Source: an uncultured Ruminococcus sp.
Lineage (GTDB): Bacteria > Bacillota > Clostridia > Oscillospirales > Ruminococcaceae
Direction: 5' to 3'
Assembly (NCBI GenBank): GCA_947629455.1
Contig: CANRDT010000003.1
Coordinates: forward strand, 31,183-95,182
Length of the DNA: 64,000 nucleotides
In this document: positions 56,222 to 64,000 of the stretch, one piece after another
How the letters are laid out: each line of letters starts with the position of its first letter
How positions within the stretch are numbered: the first letter of the stretch is position 1
Program-made: the position numbers and the translations under genes
Notes under the pieces: model-generated
What the model was told of the DNA's origin: nothing
What the model saw: only the letters and a program-made list of their open reading frames with translations
Databases searched by the model: none

Positions 56222-56302
56222 AGCCGCTTGTTTCCGGTAGATAAGTCGGTAAACCGCACCGGACGCAGCGAGTTTTGCAGAAAAGGCAGGTGCATTTTTA
56301 AG
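56222..56302 (+). promoter_or_regulatory. Candidate ribosomal protein L21 leader
   Basis: An 80-base leader containing gtaaaccgcaccgg and paired ccgg / ccgg and tgca stretches. Firmicutes often carry an autoregulatory L21 leader at this place. I base this mostly on position; the conserved core is not clearly visible. Confidence 0.35.
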
Positions 56303-56614
56303 ATGTACGCAGTTATTGAAACCGGCGGAAAGCAGTATCAGGTGAACGTAGGCGATGTTGTTTTTGTTGAAAAGCTCAACGTAAACGCAGACGATGCGGT
56401 AACTTTCGACAAGGTGCTTGCAGTCGGAAAAGAGGACGGTATCAGCGTCGGCTCTCCGTATGTTGAAGGCGCGACCGTATCCGCAAAGGTACTCAAAAAC
56501 GGAAAGGCGAAAAAGGTGACTGTTTTCACTTATAAACCCAAGAAGGGCGAAAAGAGAAAAATGGGTCACAGACAGCCTTATACACAGGTAAAGATCGAAG
56601 CGATCAACGCGTAA
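56303..56614 (+). CDS. rplU: 50S ribosomal protein L21
   Basis: 103 residues from ATG 56303: [18 protein letters not shown], then [18 protein letters not shown] and the [16 protein letters not shown]-terminal block that binds 23S rRNA. Start of the usual rplU-prp-rpmA unit; its stop overlaps the prp start (TAATG). Confidence 0.97.
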   Translation: MYAVIETGGKQYQVNVGDVVFVEKLNVNADDAVTFDKVLAVGKEDGISVGSPYVEGATVSAKVLKNGKAKKVTVFTYKPKKGEKRKMGHRQPYTQVKIEAINA

Positions 56615-56931
56615 TGTTAAAGTGTGTTTTCCGTTTGGGAAAGTTTGGCAGCGTTACCGCTTTTGCGGGATTTGAAATAAGCGGACACGCGGGATACGGT
56701 ACACAGGGAAACGATATTGTGTGCGCGGCGGTAAGCTCCTGCACTATGCTTGTGTGCAACGCGATCACCGAAGATCTCGGCGCGGATGCCGAAGTCACTG
56801 TTGAAGATAACCGCATTACCCTGCGGCTGAACGAGTCGTCACAGGAGGCGCAAAGGCTTATTTCGGCGTTTTATAAACATCTCGAAACACTTTCGGAAGA
56901 CTACGAAAACATCAGGATCAGTGTTATTTGA
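56614..56931 (+). CDS. prp: Ribosomal-processing cysteine protease Prp
   Basis: 105 residues. Conserved GHAGYG (catalytic His) and DIVCAAVSS (catalytic Cys) blocks. Prp cuts the N-terminal extension of L27 so that the ribosome's peptidyl transferase site can form. Its placement between rplU and rpmA and the extension seen in rpmA agree fully with this. Confidence 0.95.
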   Translation: MLKCVFRLGKFGSVTAFAGFEISGHAGYGTQGNDIVCAAVSSCTMLVCNAITEDLGADAEVTVEDNRITLRLNESSQEAQRLISAFYKHLETLSEDYENIRISVI

Positions 56932-56943
56932 GGAGGTAAGATC

Positions 56944-57225
56944 ATGATCAAGATCAGCTTGCAATATTTTGCACATAAAAAAGGTATGGGTTCCACCAAG
57001 AACGGCAGAGATTCCGAATCAAAGCGTCTTGGCGTAAAGAGAGCCGACGGTCAGGCAGTAGTTGCAGGAAATATTCTGGTTCGCCAGAGGGGTACTCACA
57101 TTCACCCGGGCGAGAATGTTGGCAAAGGCTCTGACGATACGCTGTTTGCTACGGCGGACGGTATCGTAAGATTCGAGAGAATGGGCAGAGACCGCAAGAA
57201 AGTCTCCGTTTATCCTCAGGCGTGA
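56944..57225 (+). CDS. rpmA: 50S ribosomal protein L27 with Prp-cleavable N-terminal extension
   Basis: 93 residues. The first nine residues MIKISLQYF precede [15 protein letters not shown]; cleavage between Phe9 and Ala10 (cf. LQFF-A in Staphylococcus) gives the mature L27 N-terminus, which reaches into the peptidyl transferase centre. Later blocks [13 protein letters not shown] and HPGENVGKG are standard. GGAGG before the ATG. Confidence 0.98.
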   Translation: MIKISLQYFAHKKGMGSTKNGRDSESKRLGVKRADGQAVVAGNILVRQRGTHIHPGENVGKGSDDTLFATADGIVRFERMGRDRKKVSVYPQA

Positions 57226-57262
57226 TCGTCTGACGACCGGACGATCCGGGCAATGTCCGTTC

Positions 57263-57301
57263 AGACTCCAAGCTCCGGCAATGCGGCTTGGAGTCTTTTT
57301 G
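57263..57301 (+). terminator. Terminator between rpmA and obgE
   Basis: Perfect 11-base stem agactccaagc / gcttggagtct followed by T5, ending just before the obgE ribosome site (GAAAGGAG). Confidence 0.9.
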
Positions 57302-57305
57302 TTGA

Positions 57306-58598
<1,293 letters not shown>

Positions 58599-58618
58599 TC
58601 CGTTGTGAGGTGGAGAGA

Positions 58619-59014
58619 ATGAAGTTGCTTACTCCGAGCGAGGCAAAGCAGTATTCGCCGACCGCGCTCGCTTTTCTGGGCGATTCGGTCTACGAGCGGC
58701 TTGTCAGGGAAAAATACGTCCTTGACGCGAATATGCCTGCAAGAAAGCTGCACGATCTGACGATCGAAAAGGTCTGCGCCGAGTTTCAGGCGGAGGCAGC
58801 AGAGGAGCTTATCACACAGGGTCTGCTGACCGATGAGGAGCTGGATATTTTCCGCCGCGGCAGAAATTCTTCCGGTATCTCCGCCCCGAAACATTCCACG
58901 GTAGCGCAGTACCGCACCGCAACTGGTCTTGAATGTCTGTTCGGGTATCTTCACCTTTGCGGCCGCACGGAGCGTATCGAGGAGCTGTTTTGCCATATCT
59001 GCGAAAAATTCTGA
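58619..59014 (+). CDS. mrnC: Mini-ribonuclease III (23S rRNA 3' end maturation)
   Basis: 131 residues from ATG 58619 (GAGGTGG upstream). RNase III catalytic domain only: LAFLGDSVYERLVRE, the second acidic block FRRGRNSSGISAPKHSTVAQYRTATGLECLFGYLHL, and no dsRNA-binding domain. The metal-binding acids (Asp in GDSVYE, Glu in GLECLFGYL) are present. Matures 23S rRNA; lies after obgE as a ribosome-biogenesis group. Confidence 0.95.
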   Translation: MKLLTPSEAKQYSPTALAFLGDSVYERLVREKYVLDANMPARKLHDLTIEKVCAEFQAEAAEELITQGLLTDEELDIFRRGRNSSGISAPKHSTVAQYRTATGLECLFGYLHLCGRTERIEELFCHICEKF

Positions 59015-59033
59015 AATATATGATATAAAAAAC

Positions 59034-59068
59034 GAAATCAGCGTTATGTATCAAGTAACGCTGATTTT
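59034..59068. terminator. Bidirectional terminator between mrnC and the radical SAM gene
   Basis: aaatcagcgtta / taacgctgattt, 9-base loop, T run on the plus strand and T-rich on the minus strand. It ends both convergent transcripts. Confidence 0.88.
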
Positions 59069-59074
59069 TGTATT

Positions 59075-59980
59075 CTATAAATATTCACCGAAAAACTGCG
59101 GAATATATTCTTCCGAGGAGGATTCCCTCAGCTGCACATAACCGTCAAAACCCAGAGAATCAAGCTCCTCTTTCACCGTTCTGTATTCAAACGCGGTGAT
59201 ACGGCGGTCAAGCTCCCTGTAAGGATACGGCTTGTTCACGGGCGTGTACTGGCTCATCAAGCTTATCAGCAGCTTGTCGGGGGAAAAATTCTCTCTCAGC
59301 CGCCTTAACAGACGGATAGAATCGTGACGGCAGCCTGGCAGCACCAGATGACGCGCTATCACTCCGCTTCTGAGCATACCGTTTTCGTCAAAGCGCGGCT
59401 TGCCCGCAATGCGCACCATTTCGCGCAGAGCCTCCATACAGCGCGGACAGTAGTCCTCCGCAAGGGAATATTTCCGCGCAAGATCGCCGTCGTAATATTT
59501 AACGTCCGGAAGAAAAATATCCGCCAGACCCTCAAACATTCTGAGCGTGCCAACCTTTTCGTAACCGCCGCAGTTGTATATTACGGGGATCTTCAACCTG
59601 TCCCTGCATTTTTCAAGCGCACATACTATCTGCACGGCGAAATGGGTGGGCGTTACAAGGTCGATATTCTCCGCGCCCTTGTCCTGCAGATCGAGAAAAA
59701 TATCGCACAGCTGCTCGGCAGTAACCTTGTAACCCTTATGCAGCGCACTTATCTCATAATTCTGACAGTAAACGCATTTCAGACTGCACCCCGAAAAGAA
59801 CACCGCGCCCGAACCGCCTTTTCCGCTCAGGCAGGGTTCTTCCCACATATGCAGATCGGCTCTCGCTATGCGTATATCCGCAGTTTCTCCGCAAAAGCCT
59901 TTTTTAGCATACCTGTCAGCGCCGCATTCTCTCGGACAAAGGCGGCATTCCCTCATAGCGTCAGGAATACGGCTGTCCAT
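59075..59980 (-). CDS. Radical SAM enzyme related to pyruvate formate-lyase activators
   Basis: 301 residues. The radical SAM cluster motif is in GCSLKCVYCQNYEIS. N-terminal CRLCPRECGADRYAKKGFCGE may bind a further metal or cluster, as in the COG1313 proteins. TPTHFAVQIV, VIYNCGGYEKVGTL and FLPDVKYYDGDLARKYS match that group, whose substrates are mostly unknown; it is not adjacent to any glycyl-radical enzyme. Starts 20 bases inside the end of the zinc-ribbon gene, so translation is coupled. Last gene of a five-gene operon. Confidence 0.9.
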   Translation of the reverse strand: MDSRIPDAMRECRLCPRECGADRYAKKGFCGETADIRIARADLHMWEEPCLSGKGGSGAVFFSGCSLKCVYCQNYEISALHKGYKVTAEQLCDIFLDLQDKGAENIDLVTPTHFAVQIVCALEKCRDRLKIPVIYNCGGYEKVGTLRMFEGLADIFLPDVKYYDGDLARKYSLAEDYCPRCMEALREMVRIAGKPRFDENGMLRSGVIARHLVLPGCRHDSIRLLRRLRENFSPDKLLISLMSQYTPVNKPYPYRELDRRITAFEYRTVKEELDSLGFDGYVQLRESSSEEYIPQFFGEYL

Positions 59981-61109
59981 TATTTACCGAAAATTCAAAC
60001 GACATCACGTCGATATATACCGTTTCGTCACCCTTTTCACTGCTCACGGTCGGAACGGCTATACGAATTACATAAGAATCCGCAGGGACAATAAAGTAAC
60101 ATTCGCAGAGTTCGCCGCTCTCCTCGTACTCATCATACTGTATTATTTTGCACTCCACGGCAGGCGTTTCGTTTTCGTCATAAATTATCGAATCTGTAGG
60201 ATATGCCTTTATATTCAGCGCGTCGATCGTTCTTTCTCCGTCCGAGAGATCGTTGACAAGCCCGAGATCGAACTTGATAAGCTGCCATTCCTTGTCAAGA
60301 CAGCTCTCATCGTTAATGTTAAGATACGGCTCCCACCAATCGTCGCCCAGCTCCTGCGAACCGATCATTGCAGTACTCTCATACCTCACAAAATTCCTTG
60401 CGGTCACTTCATAGCCGCTGACCGTTCCCTCTGCGGATTCTTCAAACGTGCTGTAAATATCGGGAACGCTCACATCGGGAATACTTACCTCGGGGGCTTC
60501 ATAGCTGTAGTCGCGATCGTTATTCTCACTGCCGCTGTGTGAAGATAATGAGGCGATCAGGGTTATGATACCGCTTATAAACGGCATAACGAACATCAGA
60601 ATAAACAGTACCAAGAAAATGATACAGCCTATATTTTTCCTTGGACGCGCGGTGTTGTTGTTAGATCCCGAATACTGCCCCGTCCGACCGTATGTGCCGT
60701 AATTTCCGAAATTGGCGTTTGTACCCGTCTGCGCATTGATACGGTTTCTCAGAGCGTCAAGCTTTTCCTGCCTTAACGCGGAATCGCCCGAGCCTCCGAA
60801 AGCGGAATAGTCCGCAGACTGACCTGTCGGCGCGCTCTTTTTCGCATATGTAGAATCGGGTATCGGATCGTTCGCCTCGTCCTCCCTCTGTTCCTCTATA
60901 AACGAACTTTCATGCTTTTTAAATTCCTCGAAAACGTCACTCTCCCTCGGCTGTGTGCCGCTGTCATTATACCCGAGATCGTGACTGTGCAGATCGTCCG
61001 AAAAGCTGCCGCAGTCGGCAGTGTCCTCCCTTGCCGTAAAACATTCGGGACATATCACTTCATCATCGTCTTTGAACCTGTAGCCGCATATCCTGCATTT
61101 TTTCACCAT
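59961..61109 (-). CDS. Zinc-ribbon membrane protein with an extracellular DUF4352-like domain
   Basis: 382 residues from ATG 61109 (GGAGGTGG upstream). An N-terminal zinc ribbon (CRICGYRFKDDDEVICPEC), a polar linker of 150 residues, one membrane helix (about 165-190, IGCIIFLVLFILMFVMPFIS) and an extracellular beta domain of 190 residues ending EFSVNNGQPYS. This plan occurs often in Clostridia with DUF4352-like extracellular domains. Function unknown. Overlaps the radical SAM gene by 20 bases. Confidence 0.8.
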   Translation of the reverse strand: MVKKCRICGYRFKDDDEVICPECFTAREDTADCGSFSDDLHSHDLGYNDSGTQPRESDVFEEFKKHESSFIEEQREDEANDPIPDSTYAKKSAPTGQSADYSAFGGSGDSALRQEKLDALRNRINAQTGTNANFGNYGTYGRTGQYSGSNNNTARPRKNIGCIIFLVLFILMFVMPFISGIITLIASLSSHSGSENNDRDYSYEAPEVSIPDVSVPDIYSTFEESAEGTVSGYEVTARNFVRYESTAMIGSQELGDDWWEPYLNINDESCLDKEWQLIKFDLGLVNDLSDGERTIDALNIKAYPTDSIIYDENETPAVECKIIQYDEYEESGELCECYFIVPADSYVIRIAVPTVSSEKGDETVYIDVMSFEFSVNNGQPYS

Positions 61110-61141
61110 TACGCCCACCTCCTGTTATTCGTTATCACAGA

Positions 61142-62032
61142 TCACACTATCTCCGCGCCGCGCTTTACCGGACTGCACAGGCAGGAGAATTTATATCCCC
61201 TCATATTATCCAGACATTTACGCGCGGAGTTCACATCTTCAAATATTCCGAACACTGCCGAGCCGCTGCCCGTCATCATCGCTCCGAGTGCGCCGTTTTG
61301 CAAAAAGGCGCGTTTCGCCGCGTCTATCTCCTCAAGGCTGACCGCCTGTTCGAGCGCGTTGAACATTCCTGCGGCAATGCCCGATGCAGAGCCTTCTCTG
61401 ACCGCCTTTTCAAATTTCCCATAATCCGCCGCGGCGATACCCTTTCCTTGGTCGTACATTTCATACGCCCACAGGGTAGAGATACCCACCTCCGGCTTGA
61501 CGACCGCAAACACTATGTTTTCAATATCCGGCAGACGGGTAAGCTTTTCGCCTATCCCCTCGCACAAAACGGTACCGCCCGAAAGAGTAAAGGGAACGTC
61601 CGCACCGAGCCTGACCGCAATTGCCGAAAGCTCATCATCGTCAAGTCCTGCGTCAAGAAGGATATTCAGTCCCCTGAGCGCCGCCGCACAGTCGGAGCTG
61701 CCGCCTGCCATTCCCGCCATAGAGGGGATATTCTTCTGCACGCAGGCTTTGAGCCCCATAAACGGCAGACCTGCGCTCTGATAGAATTTTTCACAGGCTT
61801 TCCAGATAAGATTGCGGTTGTCAAGGGGAAAGTCCTTATCGTTGCAGGAAAGAATTATCTGCGGTTTTTCGGGGATAGAAAAGGTTATCAGGTCGTAAAG
61901 CGATACCGACTGCATAACGCTTTTGAGCAGATGATAGCCGTCCGCACGCTTTCCCGTTATATCGAGATAGAGATTCAGCTTTGCGTATGCCCTGACAGTA
62001 AGTTCTTTTGATATATTTTCCAAATCAAACAC
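61142..62032 (-). CDS. ispE: 4-diphosphocytidyl-2-C-methyl-D-erythritol kinase
   Basis: 296 residues, GHMP kinase: phosphorylates CDP-methylerythritol in the non-mevalonate isoprenoid pathway. AYAKLNLYLDITGKRADGYH near the start, the GHMP loop PSMAGMAGGSSDCAAAL, and the C-terminal GAMMTGSGSAVFGIF. The start codon is read as GTG 62032; there is no good ribosome site and a start a few codons in is possible. 18 bases after the aminotransferase gene. Confidence 0.95.
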   Translation of the reverse strand: MFDLENISKELTVRAYAKLNLYLDITGKRADGYHLLKSVMQSVSLYDLITFSIPEKPQIILSCNDKDFPLDNRNLIWKACEKFYQSAGLPFMGLKACVQKNIPSMAGMAGGSSDCAAALRGLNILLDAGLDDDELSAIAVRLGADVPFTLSGGTVLCEGIGEKLTRLPDIENIVFAVVKPEVGISTLWAYEMYDQGKGIAAADYGKFEKAVREGSASGIAAGMFNALEQAVSLEEIDAAKRAFLQNGALGAMMTGSGSAVFGIFEDVNSARKCLDNMRGYKFSCLCSPVKRGAEIV

Positions 62033-62050
62033 CCATTCCCGAACGATCTC

Positions 62051-63223
62051 TTAATTATTTAGATCGGCAAGAAATTCGCCTATGCGCTTTACCGCCTCTT
62101 TCAGGTGGTTTATGGAATATGCGTATGAAACGCGGATATATCCCTCTCCGCAGCTGCCGAATGCCGTGCCGGGTACTACCGCGACTTTTTTAGTCATAAC
62201 GAGCCTTTCGCAAAATTCATCGCTGGAAAGTCCCGTAGATCTGATACACGGAAAAACATAGAACGCCCCCTGCGGAGTAAAGCAGTCAAGTCCCATACGG
62301 TTGAACGCGTCAACGATAAAACGCCTGCGCATATCGTATTCGGCGCGCATTTCCTCAACATCGTCCATACAGTATTCAAGCGCGGTGATCGCGGCGTACT
62401 GACTGACCGTGGGAGATGACATTATCTGATACTGGTGCAGCTTGAGCGCGTGTTTGATTATCCCCTGCGGTCCTGCCATAAATCCCAGACGCCAGCCCGT
62501 CATGGCAAAGCTCTTGGAAAATCCGTTTATGACTATCGTCCGCTCGCGCATACCGTCTATCTGCGCTATCGAGCAGTGTCTGCCCGAATAGGTAAGCTCG
62601 GAATATATCTCGTCGCTTGCCACAAGGATATCCGTACCCCTGAGCACCTGCGCGATCTCTTCAAGGTTCTGTCTGCGCATTATCGCACCCGTTGGATTAT
62701 TAGGGAATGGCAGTATGAGCAGCTTGGTCTTATCCGTGATCTTTTCTTTAAGTTCCTGCGCCGTCAGACGGAAATCGTCCTCCGCTTTCGTTTCAATGAT
62801 GACAGGTTTTCCGCCGATGAGAGTAATAAGCGGAACATAGCAGACAAAGCTCGGCTCGACCACAAGCACTTCATCTCCGGGAGCGACCGCCGTCCTGATA
62901 ATGAGGTCAATCGCCTCCGAGCCGCCGACCGTTATTATTATCTCGCTTTCGGGAGAATAGTGGGTATCTATTGAACGCTCGAGATAATCCGACACGGCTC
63001 TTCTCAGCCTGATAAGTCCCGAATTGGCGGTATAAACGGTATGTCCCTTTTCAAGAGTTTCTATCGCGGTCTGTCTTATCTTCCACGGGGTCTTGAAATC
63101 GGGTTCGCCCACTCCGAGAGAAATGACCCCCTCTACGTTCTGGGCAATATCGAAAAATTTTCTTATGCCCGACGGTTTCATTTTTACTGCCTCGGGGGAC
63201 AGCAGCTTATCGTAATCCGTCAT
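62051..63223 (-). CDS. Class I aminotransferase (aspartate/aromatic type, PatA/AspC-like)
   Basis: 390 residues. ISLGVGEPDF, the LLILPFPNNPTGA Asn-Pro block, DEIYSELTYSG, the PLP Lys in NGFSKSFAMTGWRLGF and Arg in GYIRVSYAYS. The enzyme is of fold type I and the substrate carboxylate Arg is in place. Start ATG overlaps the regulator's stop (ATGA) so that the two are coupled. The neighbouring Lrp-like regulator may sense its amino acid substrate. Confidence 0.93.
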   Translation of the reverse strand: MTDYDKLLSPEAVKMKPSGIRKFFDIAQNVEGVISLGVGEPDFKTPWKIRQTAIETLEKGHTVYTANSGLIRLRRAVSDYLERSIDTHYSPESEIIITVGGSEAIDLIIRTAVAPGDEVLVVEPSFVCYVPLITLIGGKPVIIETKAEDDFRLTAQELKEKITDKTKLLILPFPNNPTGAIMRRQNLEEIAQVLRGTDILVASDEIYSELTYSGRHCSIAQIDGMRERTIVINGFSKSFAMTGWRLGFMAGPQGIIKHALKLHQYQIMSSPTVSQYAAITALEYCMDDVEEMRAEYDMRRRFIVDAFNRMGLDCFTPQGAFYVFPCIRSTGLSSDEFCERLVMTKKVAVVPGTAFGSCGEGYIRVSYAYSINHLKEAVKRIGEFLADLNN

Positions 63224-63699
63224 GGCGAAACCAATCCTCTTTCATCGTTTTCTTCCTCGCTTATCAGCACGCCGTTATATTTGTAGCTTTTCAGTACGAA
63301 ATGCGTAACGGTGGACTGAACTGCGTCGATCGCCGCGAGCCTTTGCGATACGAACTGTGATACTTCCCTGATATTGCTGCCGTTGACTGCGACAAGAATA
63401 TCATATCCGCCCGACAGCAGCCTGACGGAAGATACCTGCTCGTAGGAAGATATTTGCCCTGCGATCGCGTCATATCCGCTCTGCGACTGAGGGGTGACTT
63501 TCAATTCTATGAGTGCAGAGACTGCCGAAGGGTCGGCTGCCGATTCGTCGATAATTGTGGAATATCCCTTGATTATGCCCTTATTTTCAAGAGCGGTTAT
63601 CTCGTCGGTCACGTCCTGTTCCGTCCTGCCAAGCATTACTGCGATCTCGGCATTGGTCAGCCGCGCGTTGCTTTTGAGAAGCTTTACCAGTTTATCCAT
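63220..63699 (-). CDS. Lrp/AsnC-family transcriptional regulator
   Basis: 159 residues starting MDKLVKLLKSNARLTNAEI (an ATG 12 codons earlier has no ribosome site; GTAGATGATATG leaves the true start open). N-terminal HTH (EIAVMLGRTEQDVTDEITALENKGIIKGY), C-terminal RAM domain (ALIELKVTPQS, VRLLSGGYDILVAVNGSN). Such regulators bind amino acids. It heads an operon with an aminotransferase, ispE, the zinc-ribbon gene and the radical SAM gene, and probably regulates itself. Confidence 0.88.
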   Translation of the reverse strand: MDKLVKLLKSNARLTNAEIAVMLGRTEQDVTDEITALENKGIIKGYSTIIDESAADPSAVSALIELKVTPQSQSGYDAIAGQISSYEQVSSVRLLSGGYDILVAVNGSNIREVSQFVSQRLAAIDAVQSTVTHFVLKSYKYNGVLISEEENDERGLVSP

Positions 63700-63775
63700 A
63701 TCATCTACCGCCTTACTTGATAAAATTATCCGCATTTTACATCGTCAGAAGATGTGTTTGCCGTGGTATAGTATT

Positions 63776-63804
63776 ATTATACTATCAAAATCCCGAAAAG
63801 TCAA
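63776..63804 (-). promoter_or_regulatory. Promoter of the lrp-like five-gene operon
   Basis: Minus strand: TTGACT (63799-63804), 17 bases, TATAAT (63776-63781). An overlapping palindrome gtatagtattattatactat (63766-63785) covers the -10 box and could be the operator for the Lrp-like protein. Confidence 0.85.
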
Positions 63805-63826
63805 GGAAAAGCAAAGTTCGGCGTGC

Positions 63827-64000
63827 AGATCGATTTCACGCTCTGCAGTTGCGGAGGAAGTGAAGTTGGCAAATCAAAAAGGTTTTCGGTCAAGCCTTTT
63901 CCTTAAAAAGGCTTGCAGGGTCAAGGGACAGCGTCCCTTGTCGTCGCCCGCAGGCGACGAAACACCCCCAACCGTCTGCGCTCCGCAAGGGGTGAATTTC
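63827..64000. repeat. Subfamily C repeat, inverted and cut by the window edge
   Basis: Reads atttcacgctctgcagttgcggaggaag at the left and ends caccccc.accgtctgcgctccgcaaggggtgaatttc. It is the reverse complement of 25777-25955, with few changes. Confidence 0.8.

Overview
The window looks like a piece of a chromosome from a Ruminococcus-like member of the Clostridia (Oscillospiraceae/Oscillospirales). The signs are Gram-positive style -35/-10 promoters with 17-base spacers, strong GGAGGTGA-type ribosome sites, a cotJABC-type spore coat operon, an L27 with a Prp-cleaved N-terminal extension, an LtaS-type polymerase, a GH94 disaccharide phosphorylase, a Na+-pumping decarboxylase pair and a fused SecDF. 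Species cannot be fixed from sequence reading alone. Almost all of the window is ordinary chromosome. I see no tRNA, rRNA, CRISPR array, prophage or transposase gene.

Layout. 1-5.9 kb: the 3' part of a proline-rich tail-anchored protein, nadA, a stand-alone PTS IIA protein and an ABC-F ATPase. 6-8 kb: a MecA-like adaptor facing a yfbR-rpe pair. 8.6-13.4 kb: a same-strand run of an ExbB/TolQ-like channel protein, two ExbD/TolR-like partners, a patatin, a membrane metallophosphoesterase and a PepV-type peptidase. 13.6-25.4 kb: GH94 phosphorylase, lipid kinase with a 30-residue membrane protein behind it, TPR protein, COG2426 transporter, HAD phosphatase, LtaS-like enzyme, DUF3592 protein, a PqqD-like mini-protein and a channel-RCK-like-RyR fusion. 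26-37 kb: proS, aminotransferase, oadB/oadG, mscS, small helical proteins, comF, recD2. 37-39.4 kb: two-component system. 39.8-46.8 kb: complete atpIBEFHAGDC operon. 47-51.6 kb: cotJABC, an ABC ATPase and secDF. 52-59 kb: radA, glpK, rplU-prp-rpmA, obgE, mrnC. 59-63.8 kb: a five-gene operon reading lrp-like, aminotransferase, ispE, zinc-ribbon protein, radical SAM enzyme.

Energy theme. The AtpE rotor subunit carries the two-carboxylate plus Ser/Tyr pattern known from Na+-driven rotors, and the same window encodes the membrane beta and gamma subunits of a Na+-translocating decarboxylase. Together they suggest a cell that uses a sodium gradient for at least part of its energy budget.

Most striking non-coding feature. 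Many intergenic gaps hold members of a modular family of hairpin-rich elements about 180-220 bases long. They share roughly 16-base terminal inverted repeats (cacggaaatcaatttt type). For five of them I can read flanking 9-base direct repeats: perfect in two, 8/9 in one and 7/9 in two. This is the structure of non-autonomous transposons (MITEs). Some copies are mosaics that mix modules from different subfamilies.
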